Shown here: in pieces, positions 1 through 8,011 of the stretch
Numbering within the stretch: position 1 is the stretch's first letter
Layout of the letters: every line of letters starts with the position of its first letter
Assembly: GCA_030432655.1 (NCBI GenBank)
Contig: JAUILA010000009.1
Span: forward strand, 1-64,000
Length of the DNA stretch: 64,000 bases
Reading direction: 5' to 3'
From: Bacteroidia bacterium
Lineage (GTDB): Bacteria > Bacteroidota > Bacteroidia > Cytophagales > Cyclobacteriaceae
Position numbers and translations under genes: made by a program
Notes under the pieces: model-generated
Databases searched by the model: none
What the model was told of the DNA's origin: nothing
The model's input: the letters and a program-made list of their open reading frames with translations, nothing else

Positions 1-23
1 GACGCTCATATCTTAGCAAGGCA

Positions 24-185
24 TCCATTTAAGGAGTACCTTTAATGGAATAGTACAAATTTTCAATCTGAATGACAGGAAGGAGAAAGGCAGCTTGAAT
101 CGACGCTAGATACCAGTAAGGATATCGTGTCGTAGGTATAGCTTTTCTCTTTCACTCTTCTAAGAACCTGAACAGTACTTAGGGA
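24..185 (+). ncRNA. candidate IS110 bridge RNA in the left end
   Basis: Three stem-loops lie in order in the non-coding left end. First, TCCATTTAAGG (24-34) pairs with CCTTTAATGGA (39-49) around AGTA with one mismatch. Second, GAGAAA (83-88) pairs with TTTCTC (144-149) and encloses GCTAGATACC (105-114) pairing with GGTATAGC (135-142), leaving internal loops. Third, CTAAG (160-164) pairs with CTTAG (178-182). IS110-group elements are known to encode a bridge RNA here: a 5' hairpin followed by a target-binding and a donor-binding loop. The order fits, but I did not match the loops to the element flanks. RNA ends are approximate. Confidence 0.4.
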
Positions 186-270
186 CATTTTCTGATGTAG
201 AATGATCTCGTATAAGGTGATGAGAGAAGGTGCAGGAAGAGATCCTGTTATTTGCTAAACCCTTTGCGAT

Positions 271-1347
271 ATGAGTGACTTGCTAAAATACTCGGTTGGA
301 GTAGATGTGTCTAAAGATGATTTTCATGCTTGTGTTACCGTGATTGACTCCACACAGCATGTGAGTATCAAAGGAACACGGAAGTTTACCAATACCCCGG
401 CAGGTCATGAGCAGTTCGCCTCCTGGGTCACCAAAAAGCATAAGGAAACCTCGGTGCCTTTGGTGGTTGTCATGGAGGCTACCGGGGTGTACTATGAACT
501 CCTGGCCTGGTACCTGCATAAAAATGAGTATCGCTTATCGGTGGTACTGCCCACGCGGGCACGCCGCTATGCAGAAAGCATCGGGTTGAAGAGTAAAAAC
601 GATTCGATTGATGCCAGGGGCCTGGGCCGCCTGGGAGCCGAACAATCCCTGGAGCTCTGGGAGCCTGTTTCGGAAAACTTGTATGTGCTCAGAATGCTTA
701 CCCGTGAGGTAGAGCAGCTCAACGGCTACAAGAACATGGCTCAGAATCAACTGCACGCGTTCCAGCATGCAGCTATTCAAATGAAGGAAGTTGAAAAAAC
801 CATGACCGATCACCTTTCCTTTTTAGATAAACAGCTTAAGAAAACCAAAAAGCACATCCACAAGGTAGTGTCAGAAGATGCCTTTCTGGCCGAACAGGTG
901 GAGCGTATCACCGTGATCCAGGGGGTAGGAGAGCTAACCGCTGCCACCGTGATTGCCGAGTGCAATGGCTTTGAACTGGTCAAAAACCAAAAGCAACTGA
1001 CCAGCTACGCGGGCTACGACGTGGTGGAAAATCAATCAGGCAAACGGACAGGAAAGACCCGGATAAGTAAAAAGGGAAACGCCCACATACGAAGATGCCT
1101 GCACCTGCCAGCCTTCAATGTGGTCAGGCGTGAACCCGGATTTGCTCAATTCCATGAACGTCTGATCAAAAACGGTAAAACTAAAATGCAGGCCTATGTA
1201 GCGGTGCAGCGAAAGTTGTTGGCTTTAATTTACTGCCTGTGGAAAACTCAGGAGGCCTATGATCCGGATCGATATAAAACCGCGCAGGCGCTAAACCAAA
1301 GTAGCCCCGGTGAAGAGGCTACACTGGATAGACATTTAGTTGCCTAA
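271..1347 (+). CDS. IS110-family transposase (DEDD recombinase)
   Basis: 358 residues, a normal length for the family. The N-terminal DEDD (RuvC-like) domain starts with VGVDVSKDDFHACV (about residues 9-22) and contains VVMEATGVYY and KNDSIDARGLG. The C-terminal transposase_20 domain includes ITVIQGVGELTAATVIAE (about 213-230), and further on SYAGYDVVENQSGKRTGKTR and NAHIRRCLH. IS110 recombinases use a bridge RNA and a DEDD plus serine site to insert the element at a programmed target. The gene stands alone and is intact, so the element could be active. It starts at the first ATG after the structured left end; no strong Shine-Dalgarno is visible, as is usual in this phylum. Confidence 0.95.
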   Translation: MSDLLKYSVGVDVSKDDFHACVTVIDSTQHVSIKGTRKFTNTPAGHEQFASWVTKKHKETSVPLVVVMEATGVYYELLAWYLHKNEYRLSVVLPTRARRYAESIGLKSKNDSIDARGLGRLGAEQSLELWEPVSENLYVLRMLTREVEQLNGYKNMAQNQLHAFQHAAIQMKEVEKTMTDHLSFLDKQLKKTKKHIHKVVSEDAFLAEQVERITVIQGVGELTAATVIAECNGFELVKNQKQLTSYAGYDVVENQSGKRTGKTRISKKGNAHIRRCLHLPAFNVVRREPGFAQFHERLIKNGKTKMQAYVAVQRKLLALIYCLWKTQEAYDPDRYKTAQALNQSSPGEEATLDRHLVA

Positions 1348-1424
1348 ATGCCTTCCTTGAAATATAAAGTTATTAAAAAAATACAACTCCGTATGGTTGA
1401 CTTTTAAGACAGTACCTACGACCA

Positions 1425-1460
1425 TCAGCCGCCCTGGGATGACAAACCCTCTTTGGTATG
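1425..1460. repeat. fragment of dispersed GGGATGACAAA repeat at the IS right flank
   Basis: The stretch CCCTGGGATGACAAA (about 1431-1445), followed by TATGACGTAA, resembles one end of the larger dispersed repeats at 4768-5003 and 6857-7019, which end in CCCGGGATGACA or GCAGGGATGACAAA. It directly follows the presumed right end of the IS110 element, so the element may have inserted into such a repeat. Confidence 0.5.
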
Positions 1461-1509
1461 ACGTAATAAAGAATTTTCCTATCTTCGACCGAACGCTATT
1501 TTTTACTGC

Positions 1510-2670
1510 ATGGACCTCAAAATATTCTTTTCACCCCTTGACGAAGAATTATTCTCCCACATCAAAGCTTCCAACAGCTTCCTGAAAAACATTAAAGCTA
1601 ACATCGACAAGATGCCTGATTACCGGGGCTCCGATATTGCCATTTTCGGGGTTGAGGAAGAGCGGGGAACGAATAACAACATCGGCACCGCACAGGGGCC
1701 CAATGTGATCCGCCAGAAACTTTATTCCCTGAAAAAAGGATACGGCGCCTACAAAGTGGTGGACCTCGGGAATCTGCGCCTGGGGGTGGACCTGGATGAA
1801 ACCTACGGACGAATAAAGGAAGTATGCCAGATACTGATCGAACAAAATGTCCTGCCTGTGATCCTGGGCGGCACCCATGACCTTGATTACGGACAGTATA
1901 AGGGGTATGAAGGGATGGAAAAACTGATCTCCGTCCTCAATATAGATGCTTACCTTGATATGGAGGAAGGGCTAAATGTGCCGGCAAGTACTCACCACAT
2001 TCACAACATCCTGGTACACGAGCCCAATTACCTGTTTCACTACACGCATCTTGGCTACCAGACCTACCTGGCTGACCAGAACCTCCTTCAGATACTCGAG
2101 AAGCTGTATTTTGAAAGCCACCGGCTCGGGAAACTCAGGCATGATTTCAAGGAAATCGAACCCATCATCAGGAATGCAGACATGCTTTCATTCGACATAA
2201 GTGCGATCAAATCGGCCGATGCGCCCGCCTCTGCCCATGTGCAGCCATTCGGACTCACCGGTGAAGAGGCCTGCCAGATTTGCTGGTACGCCGGTCTGAA
2301 TGAAAAGCTAAGTTCCGCCGGATTTTATGAATACAACCCGGTGCTGGATGATGACAATATGAAGACTGCCAGTGTGGTGGCCACCATGGTCTGGTATTTC
2401 ATTGAAGGATTTTACCACCGCAAGAACGACCTCAAATTTAAAACCAATGATTACACACGGTTTGTCGTCAGTATGCCATCAGATCCTGAGACAATTTCTT
2501 TTTTTAAGAGTAAATTGAGTGAGAAATGGTGGATGGAAGTGCCCATCTCCCACCCTTATCTGAAATATGACCGTAACATAATAATTCCGTGCAGCTATGA
2601 AGATTACAAAATCGCCACGAGCGGAGAAGTACCTGACCGGTTTGTTCATGCCCAGGCCAAAATGGTTTGA
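1510..2670 (+). CDS. arginase/formimidoylglutamase-fold protein with degenerate metal site
   Basis: 386 residues of the ureohydrolase (arginase) fold, annotated in Bacteroidota as formimidoylglutamase-like. Motif I reads GGTHDLD instead of GGDHS and keeps the histidine. Motif II reads NIDAYLDM instead of DAHxD, so the middle histidine is Tyr. Motif III reads SFDISAIKSADAP instead of SxDxDxxDP, so the second aspartate is Ser. Two of the six manganese ligands of active family members therefore appear lost, and catalysis is doubtful; from memory, related Bacteroidota proteins are also degenerate. No signal peptide, so cytoplasmic. The stop overlaps the start of the DUF6503 lipoprotein gene by 23 bases, so the two are probably co-transcribed. 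Confidence 0.8.
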   Translation: MDLKIFFSPLDEELFSHIKASNSFLKNIKANIDKMPDYRGSDIAIFGVEEERGTNNNIGTAQGPNVIRQKLYSLKKGYGAYKVVDLGNLRLGVDLDETYGRIKEVCQILIEQNVLPVILGGTHDLDYGQYKGYEGMEKLISVLNIDAYLDMEEGLNVPASTHHIHNILVHEPNYLFHYTHLGYQTYLADQNLLQILEKLYFESHRLGKLRHDFKEIEPIIRNADMLSFDISAIKSADAPASAHVQPFGLTGEEACQICWYAGLNEKLSSAGFYEYNPVLDDDNMKTASVVATMVWYFIEGFYHRKNDLKFKTNDYTRFVVSMPSDPETISFFKSKLSEKWWMEVPISHPYLKYDRNIIIPCSYEDYKIATSGEVPDRFVHAQAKMV

Positions 2671-3445
2671 AGCATTCCTTTTCGTCCTCGTTATTCTGAC
2701 ATTCTCCTGTGCGCCCGGAGAATCAGATCAGGCGACATCCGATGAGACTGAAAATCCGAAGGAAAAAAGTAAGGCCCAGGAAGTGGTGGATAATGCTATA
2801 GATTATGCCGGCGGTGACCGTTATGAGCATTCTGAAATTTCCTTTCTTTTTCGTGACCGTGAATACACCGCCTATCATAACCGGAACGGGAAATACGAAT
2901 ACACACGGGCTTGGGAGGACAGCCTAGGCCGGGTGAAGGACGTATTGAACAATGACGGTTTTTACAGGGAGATTAATGGTGCCAGGGTCGATCTGGTCGA
3001 TTCCATGGCCGCCAAATACGCCCGATCGGTCAATTCAGTTATTTACTTTGCCCTATTGCCCGATGCGCTCAACGATCCCGCTGTAATCAAGGAGTATATG
3101 GGCACCAAAAATATCAATGGTCATCCGTACCACCAGGTAAGGGTGACATTCGAACAGGATGGCGGCGGCACTGACTTCGAGGATGAATTCATCTACTGGT
3201 TTGATGAAGTCACCGGGCAAATGGATTATATGGCGTACCTGTACTATACGGACGGCGGCGGAATGCGTTTCCGTGAAGCATACAATCCGAGGCGGATCAA
3301 CGGGATCATGTTCTATGATTTCATCAATTTTAAACCGGCAGATTCTGTGAAGCTGGAGAATATTGCAGACGCCTACCTGAACGACGAGCTGGAGGTATTG
3401 TCCCGTATCGAGCAGGAGAATATTGAGGTGACGCTGCTGGAGTAG
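2648..3445 (+). CDS. DUF6503-family lipoprotein
   Basis: 265 residues from the ATG at 2648, chosen because the signal peptide (MPRPKWFEAFLFVLVILTFSC) begins there; a longer frame opens at 2597 but would put 17 residues before it. The cysteine after ILTFS is a likely lipoprotein attachment site. The mature part matches what I recall of the DUF6503 family: AIDYAGGDRYEHSEISF near the start, SVNSVIYFALLPDALNDP in the middle, DFEDEFIYWFDE and FREAYNPRRINGI later. Function is unknown; the fold suggests an envelope-anchored beta-rich protein. The start lies within the upstream ureohydrolase gene, suggesting translational coupling. Confidence 0.8.
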   Translation: MPRPKWFEAFLFVLVILTFSCAPGESDQATSDETENPKEKSKAQEVVDNAIDYAGGDRYEHSEISFLFRDREYTAYHNRNGKYEYTRAWEDSLGRVKDVLNNDGFYREINGARVDLVDSMAAKYARSVNSVIYFALLPDALNDPAVIKEYMGTKNINGHPYHQVRVTFEQDGGGTDFEDEFIYWFDEVTGQMDYMAYLYYTDGGGMRFREAYNPRRINGIMFYDFINFKPADSVKLENIADAYLNDELEVLSRIEQENIEVTLLE

Positions 3446-3472
3446 CTGATGTCACCTGCTAACAGTCTGCCA

Positions 3473-4729
3473 TCAGGTACTTCGTCGTTTCTTAAGGATG
3501 TAATAACCGAGAATAAGTGTCACGGGCACAGACAGGAATAAAAGCGCCCAGGGCGAAACGTTTATCTGAAAATCAAACAGTCCACCCATACTGCCGGCCA
3601 TATTTCTCAATCCAAGGGCTAATAATACGTTCATCAATATGAAGGCCAGTACATTCATCCACATCGGGGTGATGTGTTTCTTCATTCGTTCCGGATCATT
3701 GGTAAGGATCCACAGCACAATCGTCACAAGCGGCAGGATCAGTCCGTTTACCCCTTGCGCAGCCAGGATAATGATTTCGGGTGTATAGTCCAGAATTCCT
3801 GCCAGGGCACCAATCAGGAGTACTGACATAGAAACACCACGGACAATTGGCATGGACCGGTCAGGAAATAATCCACGGACAATCAGTCCAGCCGCCAGCG
3901 GTGAAGTGACGGCAGAGGTAAACCCGGCGGCAAACAGGCCTACCGCGATTATTTTCTGCATATCAGCACCCAATTGAGACCCGGAAACCTCAATCAGCTC
4001 CAGAAGGCCACCGGAAGCTGTCATGATCGTTCCGGTGATCAGAATGGCCAGGGAGACGAGTCCGCCCAGGATAATGGAAGAAGTAATGCCGAACCGCATT
4101 TCACCAATAGAATCCAGATCACTGATTCCGGATCCGAGAAACAGGTTATAAGGTACGACAGTCGTCCCAATCAGGCCAAGCGCCACCCATTCTGCACCGG
4201 GCGGAATTTCAGGGATCATGATATGTTCGGCCAGATCCAATACTGATACGTCCAGCCTGACGGCAACAAACAGGAAGGCAAATCCCATTACCGCGACCAT
4301 TCCGCCGAGAAGCGTGGCAATCCACCTGAGTGAACTCATTACCAGGGGAAGAGATGCCAGGACCACGATAAGGATGATCGACCAGGTTTTATTGATCCCG
4401 ATTAGTTCCTGTAATCCGACGGACGCACCAAGCAGGTTACCTGCCTCATACGCCACGCATCCCAGGATAACTCCGAGTGGAATCAGGAAAAGCCACCTGC
4501 TGCCGGTAATGCCGCTCAGGGTTTCCGCCAGGTCCTTGCCGGTGACTATGGTCAGGCGGGCCCCCATTTCCTGGAAAATGATACAGGCTATGGTGGCAAA
4601 TGCCAGGGCCCAGCTAAGTGTCAGCCCGAATTTTGCTCCCGCGGTAGAGGCAGTCACCAGCGTTCCCGGTCCGATGAACGCGGCCGCAATCACCGACCAG
4701 AACAATATCGACATGAGGCGTTTTCCCAC
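3473..4729 (-). CDS. Nramp-family transporter with non-canonical TM1/TM6 motifs
   Basis: 418 residues, about 11 hydrophobic segments, overall Nramp (SLC11/MntH) similarity: FIGPGTLVTASTAGAKFG in TM1, FQEMGARLTIVTGKDLAE after TM2, and VVPYNLFLGSGISD in TM6. Canonical Nramp proteins bind Mn/Fe through Asp and Asn of DPGN (TM1) and Met of MPHN (TM6). Here TM1 reads GPGT and TM6 reads VPYN, so the Asp, TM1 Asn and Met ligands are replaced. The substrate therefore may not be Mn or Fe, and the coupling ion may differ. An alternative start is the Met at residue 6. It converges with the DUF6503 gene and faces a repeat-rich intergenic region upstream. Confidence 0.85.
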   Translation of the reverse strand: MGKRLMSILFWSVIAAAFIGPGTLVTASTAGAKFGLTLSWALAFATIACIIFQEMGARLTIVTGKDLAETLSGITGSRWLFLIPLGVILGCVAYEAGNLLGASVGLQELIGINKTWSIILIVVLASLPLVMSSLRWIATLLGGMVAVMGFAFLFVAVRLDVSVLDLAEHIMIPEIPPGAEWVALGLIGTTVVPYNLFLGSGISDLDSIGEMRFGITSSIILGGLVSLAILITGTIMTASGGLLELIEVSGSQLGADMQKIIAVGLFAAGFTSAVTSPLAAGLIVRGLFPDRSMPIVRGVSMSVLLIGALAGILDYTPEIIILAAQGVNGLILPLVTIVLWILTNDPERMKKHITPMWMNVLAFILMNVLLALGLRNMAGSMGGLFDFQINVSPWALLFLSVPVTLILGYYILKKRRST

Positions 4730-5195
4730 AATGCAAAATACGAATCTTTAGGAAGGTTTTAAATTTGTTATGTCATCCACGGCGAGCCCGGGATGAAGTA
4801 CTTAGGCCCCCTGTCATCCCCGTCCGATCTTTTAATCGAGTGATGGTTCTTCCAAACCGGCAGGCAGGCGGGGGCCTGGGATCGAAGATCCCGGTAGGAT
4901 TTGAGCGTATGTCTCTTCGTAGCTGCTGGATCCCGGGCTGTCCTGCGGACCCCCGGGATGACAAACATGGGCGGACCCCCTGCCGGCCTGCAGGGATGAC
5001 AAAATAATGTGGATCTTAGCGTGGACCTAAGACCATCAATGACCATCAACAATCATAGGTTTATCTCACTTCGCTCGATCATCCAGATTGACCGGCAGAT
5101 GAAGTTAACAAAATCATTTTCAGTATTTTCAGACTATTATTAAACTAATTTATGTATTTTTTAATAAGACTTAAAGCCACCATAACCTTATCCCT
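4730..5195. repeat. intergenic region with dispersed GTCATCC/GGATGAC repeats
   Basis: No gene is visible in these 466 bases. About 4768-5003 holds repeated, partly inverted units: TGTCATCCACGGCGAGCC, CTGTCATCCCCGTCCGATC, GGATCCCGGGCTGTCC, CCCCCGGGATGACAAA and GCAGGGATGACAAA. Short open frames here are low-complexity shadows of the repeat. The same unit recurs at 6857-7019 and as a fragment at about 1431. The last ~90 bases before 5196 are AT-rich and presumably hold the promoter of the T9SS protein gene. Confidence 0.75.
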
Positions 5196-6854
5196 ATGAA
5201 GAAGATTTACCTGCCCCTCTGTCTATTTCTGCTTTCCGTAACACTTCTCCAGTCACAAAACATCTGTGTTGGTGATGTCAGCCTTACCTCCCAGGAGGAA
5301 GTGAATGCCTTTGATTGCACGGAAGTGACCGGAACGCTAACCATCACCGGCTCCTCTGTAGTTGACCTAACCCCTTTGAAAAACCTGAAAAGAGTGGGCG
5401 AACATTTTATTATTTTCGCTACATCCAACCTGACAAACGTTGACGGACTGGAGAATCTTGAAGAAGTAAACTGTTCGCTCGAATTCAAATCCAACACTGC
5501 CCTGCAGCAAGTGTACGGACTTGAAAATATTAAGCGGGTGGGGCGAAACCTGACTTTCTATAATAACCGATGGCTTGTGACTCTTGAGGGAATTCAATCC
5601 ATAGATTCGGTTAATGACGTACGGATTCTCAACAATCCACTTCTTGAATACTGCTGCGCACTGAACGGATTGATCAGTTCAGATGCGGTATATGGATCCG
5701 TATATATAGACAGCAACAATGCTAAATGCAGACCCTCCGCAGAAAATCCATGTCCAACCTCACCTGTCGTATGCGAAGGGGATGTTTCCATCTTTCTTCA
5801 GTCTCAGGCCGACAATTTTAACTGCTCAATTATCACAGGCAACCTGGGTATCAGTGAGATCTTTCTTGATGACGACCTGGATCTGGACAGTCTGTTTATC
5901 CTCGAAGAAATTTATGGTGATCTCAATGTATCAGGAGTGGAGCAGTCTGCCAATTTACCTCTGTTGGCTAATTTAAAAAGTATCGGGGGAGAGCTATCCG
6001 CCAGTGTTGTTGGGTCAGGTGGCGGTTCCATTAATCTGGACAATCTTCCCTTACTCGAATCTGTTCAAAGAATCCGGCTTTATTTCCATGGTGCTTCAGG
6101 AAGATTGACTAATCTCACCGACACGTTACATCTTATTGACATGCAATTCGGATCATTTGGTGATCTGTCCTGGCTCAATGAAATCCCTCCGGTTGATTCT
6201 GTAATAATCAACTCTGCTGACGCTGATCCGGAACAACTTCAATATGCCTACGCAAGCCTGTCTGATGATGGATACCTCTCCATCAACCAGCAGGAGGTGC
6301 TGGGCTTTGAAGGTATGCAAAGTAAATCAAGCCTGGGGTCATTTATTTGCAGTAATTGTTTCAGCAGTAATCTGGATGGTCTGGTAAACCTTGAAACCGT
6401 AGATAGTCTGAATCTTTCAATAGTACGTTTTGACCTTTCTGAGGAAGGATGGGAGCAAGAGTACTGCGGCATATATAATTTATTCACAGACAATCCTGAC
6501 TTGTCAGATTATTCTTTCAGTGTAATACCGGTAAGAGGACCAGATCGCGAATCTCTGACTATTGAAGATATCCTGACCAACTGCGCTACCACTGATGAAA
6601 TAAATGCAATGAGCATTTATCCTAACCCAGCCGTAAACCAGGCGGTTACACTGACCTGGCAGGGTAATGATGCAGCACGTAGCCAAATTGAACTGATCAG
6701 TCCGACTGGAAATCTTTTGTCCCGCCGGAGCATTAATTCTGATCAGGGGGTAAATTCGTACGAATTAAATACCGGGCCGCTGAAACAGGGGGTTTACCTT
6801 GTCCGGATTGTGACGGGAGAATCAGTAAAACTCAACCGGCTGGTGATTAGGTAG
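5196..6854 (+). CDS. secreted T9SS-targeted protein with receptor-L/leucine-rich-like repeats
   Basis: 552 residues. Signal peptide MKKIYLPLCLFLLSVTLLQS. Residues about 25-185 hold repeats of the receptor L-domain/LRR kind (DLTPLKNLKRVGEHFIIF, VDGLENLEEVNCSLEF, VYGLENIKRVGRNLTFYNN), a second such region follows at about 195-430 after a linker, and cysteines occur at domain borders. The last ~80 residues are a T9SS type A sorting domain: SIYPNPAVNQAVTLTW, the LISPTGNLLSRRSI strand and GVYLVRIVTGESVKLNRLVI at the end. The protein is expected to be exported by the Sec pathway, pass the outer membrane by T9SS and be attached to the surface or released. Ligand unknown. Confidence 0.85.
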   Translation: MKKIYLPLCLFLLSVTLLQSQNICVGDVSLTSQEEVNAFDCTEVTGTLTITGSSVVDLTPLKNLKRVGEHFIIFATSNLTNVDGLENLEEVNCSLEFKSNTALQQVYGLENIKRVGRNLTFYNNRWLVTLEGIQSIDSVNDVRILNNPLLEYCCALNGLISSDAVYGSVYIDSNNAKCRPSAENPCPTSPVVCEGDVSIFLQSQADNFNCSIITGNLGISEIFLDDDLDLDSLFILEEIYGDLNVSGVEQSANLPLLANLKSIGGELSASVVGSGGGSINLDNLPLLESVQRIRLYFHGASGRLTNLTDTLHLIDMQFGSFGDLSWLNEIPPVDSVIINSADADPEQLQYAYASLSDDGYLSINQQEVLGFEGMQSKSSLGSFICSNCFSSNLDGLVNLETVDSLNLSIVRFDLSEEGWEQEYCGIYNLFTDNPDLSDYSFSVIPVRGPDRESLTIEDILTNCATTDEINAMSIYPNPAVNQAVTLTWQGNDAARSQIELISPTGNLLSRRSINSDQGVNSYELNTGPLKQGVYLVRIVTGESVKLNRLVIR

Positions 6855-7024
6855 GACACTGTCATCCCCGGGCTGCATTGCGGAACCAGGGATCTGTCCC
6901 ATATGTCATCCTCGGCGAGCATCAGCGAGACCGGGGATCCAGTGGCTATGAAAAGCACCCTTCGTATTTACGGGATCCCGGGTTCCCCTCCCTCCGGTCG
7001 GAGCCCCGGGATGACAGACAGATC
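6855..7024. repeat. second copy of dispersed GTCATCC/GGATGAC repeat
   Basis: Starts with CTGTCATCCCCGGGCTGCAT (about 6860) and ends with GAGCCCCGGGATGACAGACA (about 7021), with internal ATGTCATCCTCGGCGAGCAT and GGGATCCCGGG. Its outer ends are inverted (GTCATCCCCGGG versus CCCGGGATGAC), so it can fold into a large hairpin between the converging T9SS protein and nitronate monooxygenase genes. Confidence 0.8.
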
Positions 7025-8011
7025 TTACTGTATCTCCGGTTCCTTCGGCCCGGAGATAACAGGGTCAACGAGATCCTGGACAATCTCCTTCACCGGGCGG
7101 ATTTCCTTTGTGTACTCAATGGTCGGGCCTGCACACCACATGGTTTTGTAGGTTGCCCCGAATGCCGCTTTTTCGAGTGTCTTCATCCCTTTGTAAAAGG
7201 TAAGCATCTTGGCGTATTTCTTCAGCGTACGGTTCTTATTCAGCAACGACTCCAGCCAGCTCTGGCTGGTACCTGTCTCCTGAACATACGGGGTATTGAT
7301 CACCGTGCAGGGCGTTCCTGACAACCGATCGGTCATCACAATATCCGCTTCCCCGTATTCTACGCAGGCTTCCTTGTATTCGTTGGACACGGGTGATTCT
7401 TCAGAGGCAATAAACGGACTGCCCACGGATACTCCGCAAGCGCCGAGCTCCAGCATCCTGTCCAGCCCGCGGCGGTCCCCCACTCCGCCAGCGGATATCA
7501 CCGGCAGCCTGGTATTCTCCCGCAACATAGGTATCAATTCCTCCGGCGTCAGCTTTCCGGCATGTCCGCCTGCTTCGTTGTTCACCGCAATCAGTGCATC
7601 CGCTCCCAGCGCCTCCACCTTTTTCGCGTAGGTGGCATCGGTAACATCACAAAAAACCTTCATGTCCCGGACCTTGCATGCATCAATTACCTGCTTTGGA
7701 TTGCCCAGCGATGTAATAATAAAATCTACCTGGTAATCGGTGCAGGTTTTCAATTGCTCCTCCAAGCGGTAATTCGACTTGTTAACAATCAGGTTAATCC
7801 CGAACGGTCCGTCTGCCTCCTGCCTTATCCGGTCCAGCGCTTTCCGGAATGCCTCATCTGTCCGGTAATTGAGGGCCGGAATGGCCCCGGTGATTCCCGA
7901 CCGGATAGCTGCAATCACCATCTCCGCATTGGAAACCAGGAACATCGGGGCCATGATCACAGGATATTTGAGCCCCAGCATCCTGGTCAGTTTGGTATCG
8001 AATTGATTCAT
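7025..8011 (-). CDS. nitronate monooxygenase family flavoprotein
   Basis: 328 residues, TIM-barrel flavoenzyme of the 2-nitropropane dioxygenase/NMO family. LKYPVIMAPMFLVSNAEM at the N-terminus is the first beta strand with the FMN-contacting region; GPFGINLIV, FIITSLGNP, ALIAVNNEAGGHAG (phosphate and catalytic-loop region), PVISAGGVGDRRGLDRML and GACGVSVGSPFIAS follow in the usual order. Family members oxidise alkyl nitronates or, in related enzymes, act as enoyl reductases; the exact substrate is not evident. Its start overlaps the stop of the M28 peptidase gene in an ATGA arrangement, so the two are translated as a pair. It ends next to the dispersed repeat. Confidence 0.9.
   Translation of the reverse strand: MNQFDTKLTRMLGLKYPVIMAPMFLVSNAEMVIAAIRSGITGAIPALNYRTDEAFRKALDRIRQEADGPFGINLIVNKSNYRLEEQLKTCTDYQVDFIITSLGNPKQVIDACKVRDMKVFCDVTDATYAKKVEALGADALIAVNNEAGGHAGKLTPEELIPMLRENTRLPVISAGGVGDRRGLDRMLELGACGVSVGSPFIASEESPVSNEYKEACVEYGEADIVMTDRLSGTPCTVINTPYVQETGTSQSWLESLLNKNRTLKKYAKMLTFYKGMKTLEKAAFGATYKTMWCAGPTIEYTKEIRPVKEIVQDLVDPVISGPKEPEIQ

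Larger units (their letters stand above)
1..1425 (+). mobile_element. IS110-family insertion sequence (left end may lie outside window)
   Basis: A single DEDD-type IS110 transposase gene with about 270 bases of non-coding DNA upstream and a short downstream end. IS110 elements lack terminal inverted repeats and usually make no long target duplication, so the ends cannot be fixed from one copy. The right limit is set near 1425 because the chromosomal repeat motif GGGATGACAAA resumes at about 1437. The long upstream non-coding end and short downstream end fit the IS110 subgroup (bridge RNA upstream of the transposase) rather than IS1111. Confidence 0.65.
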
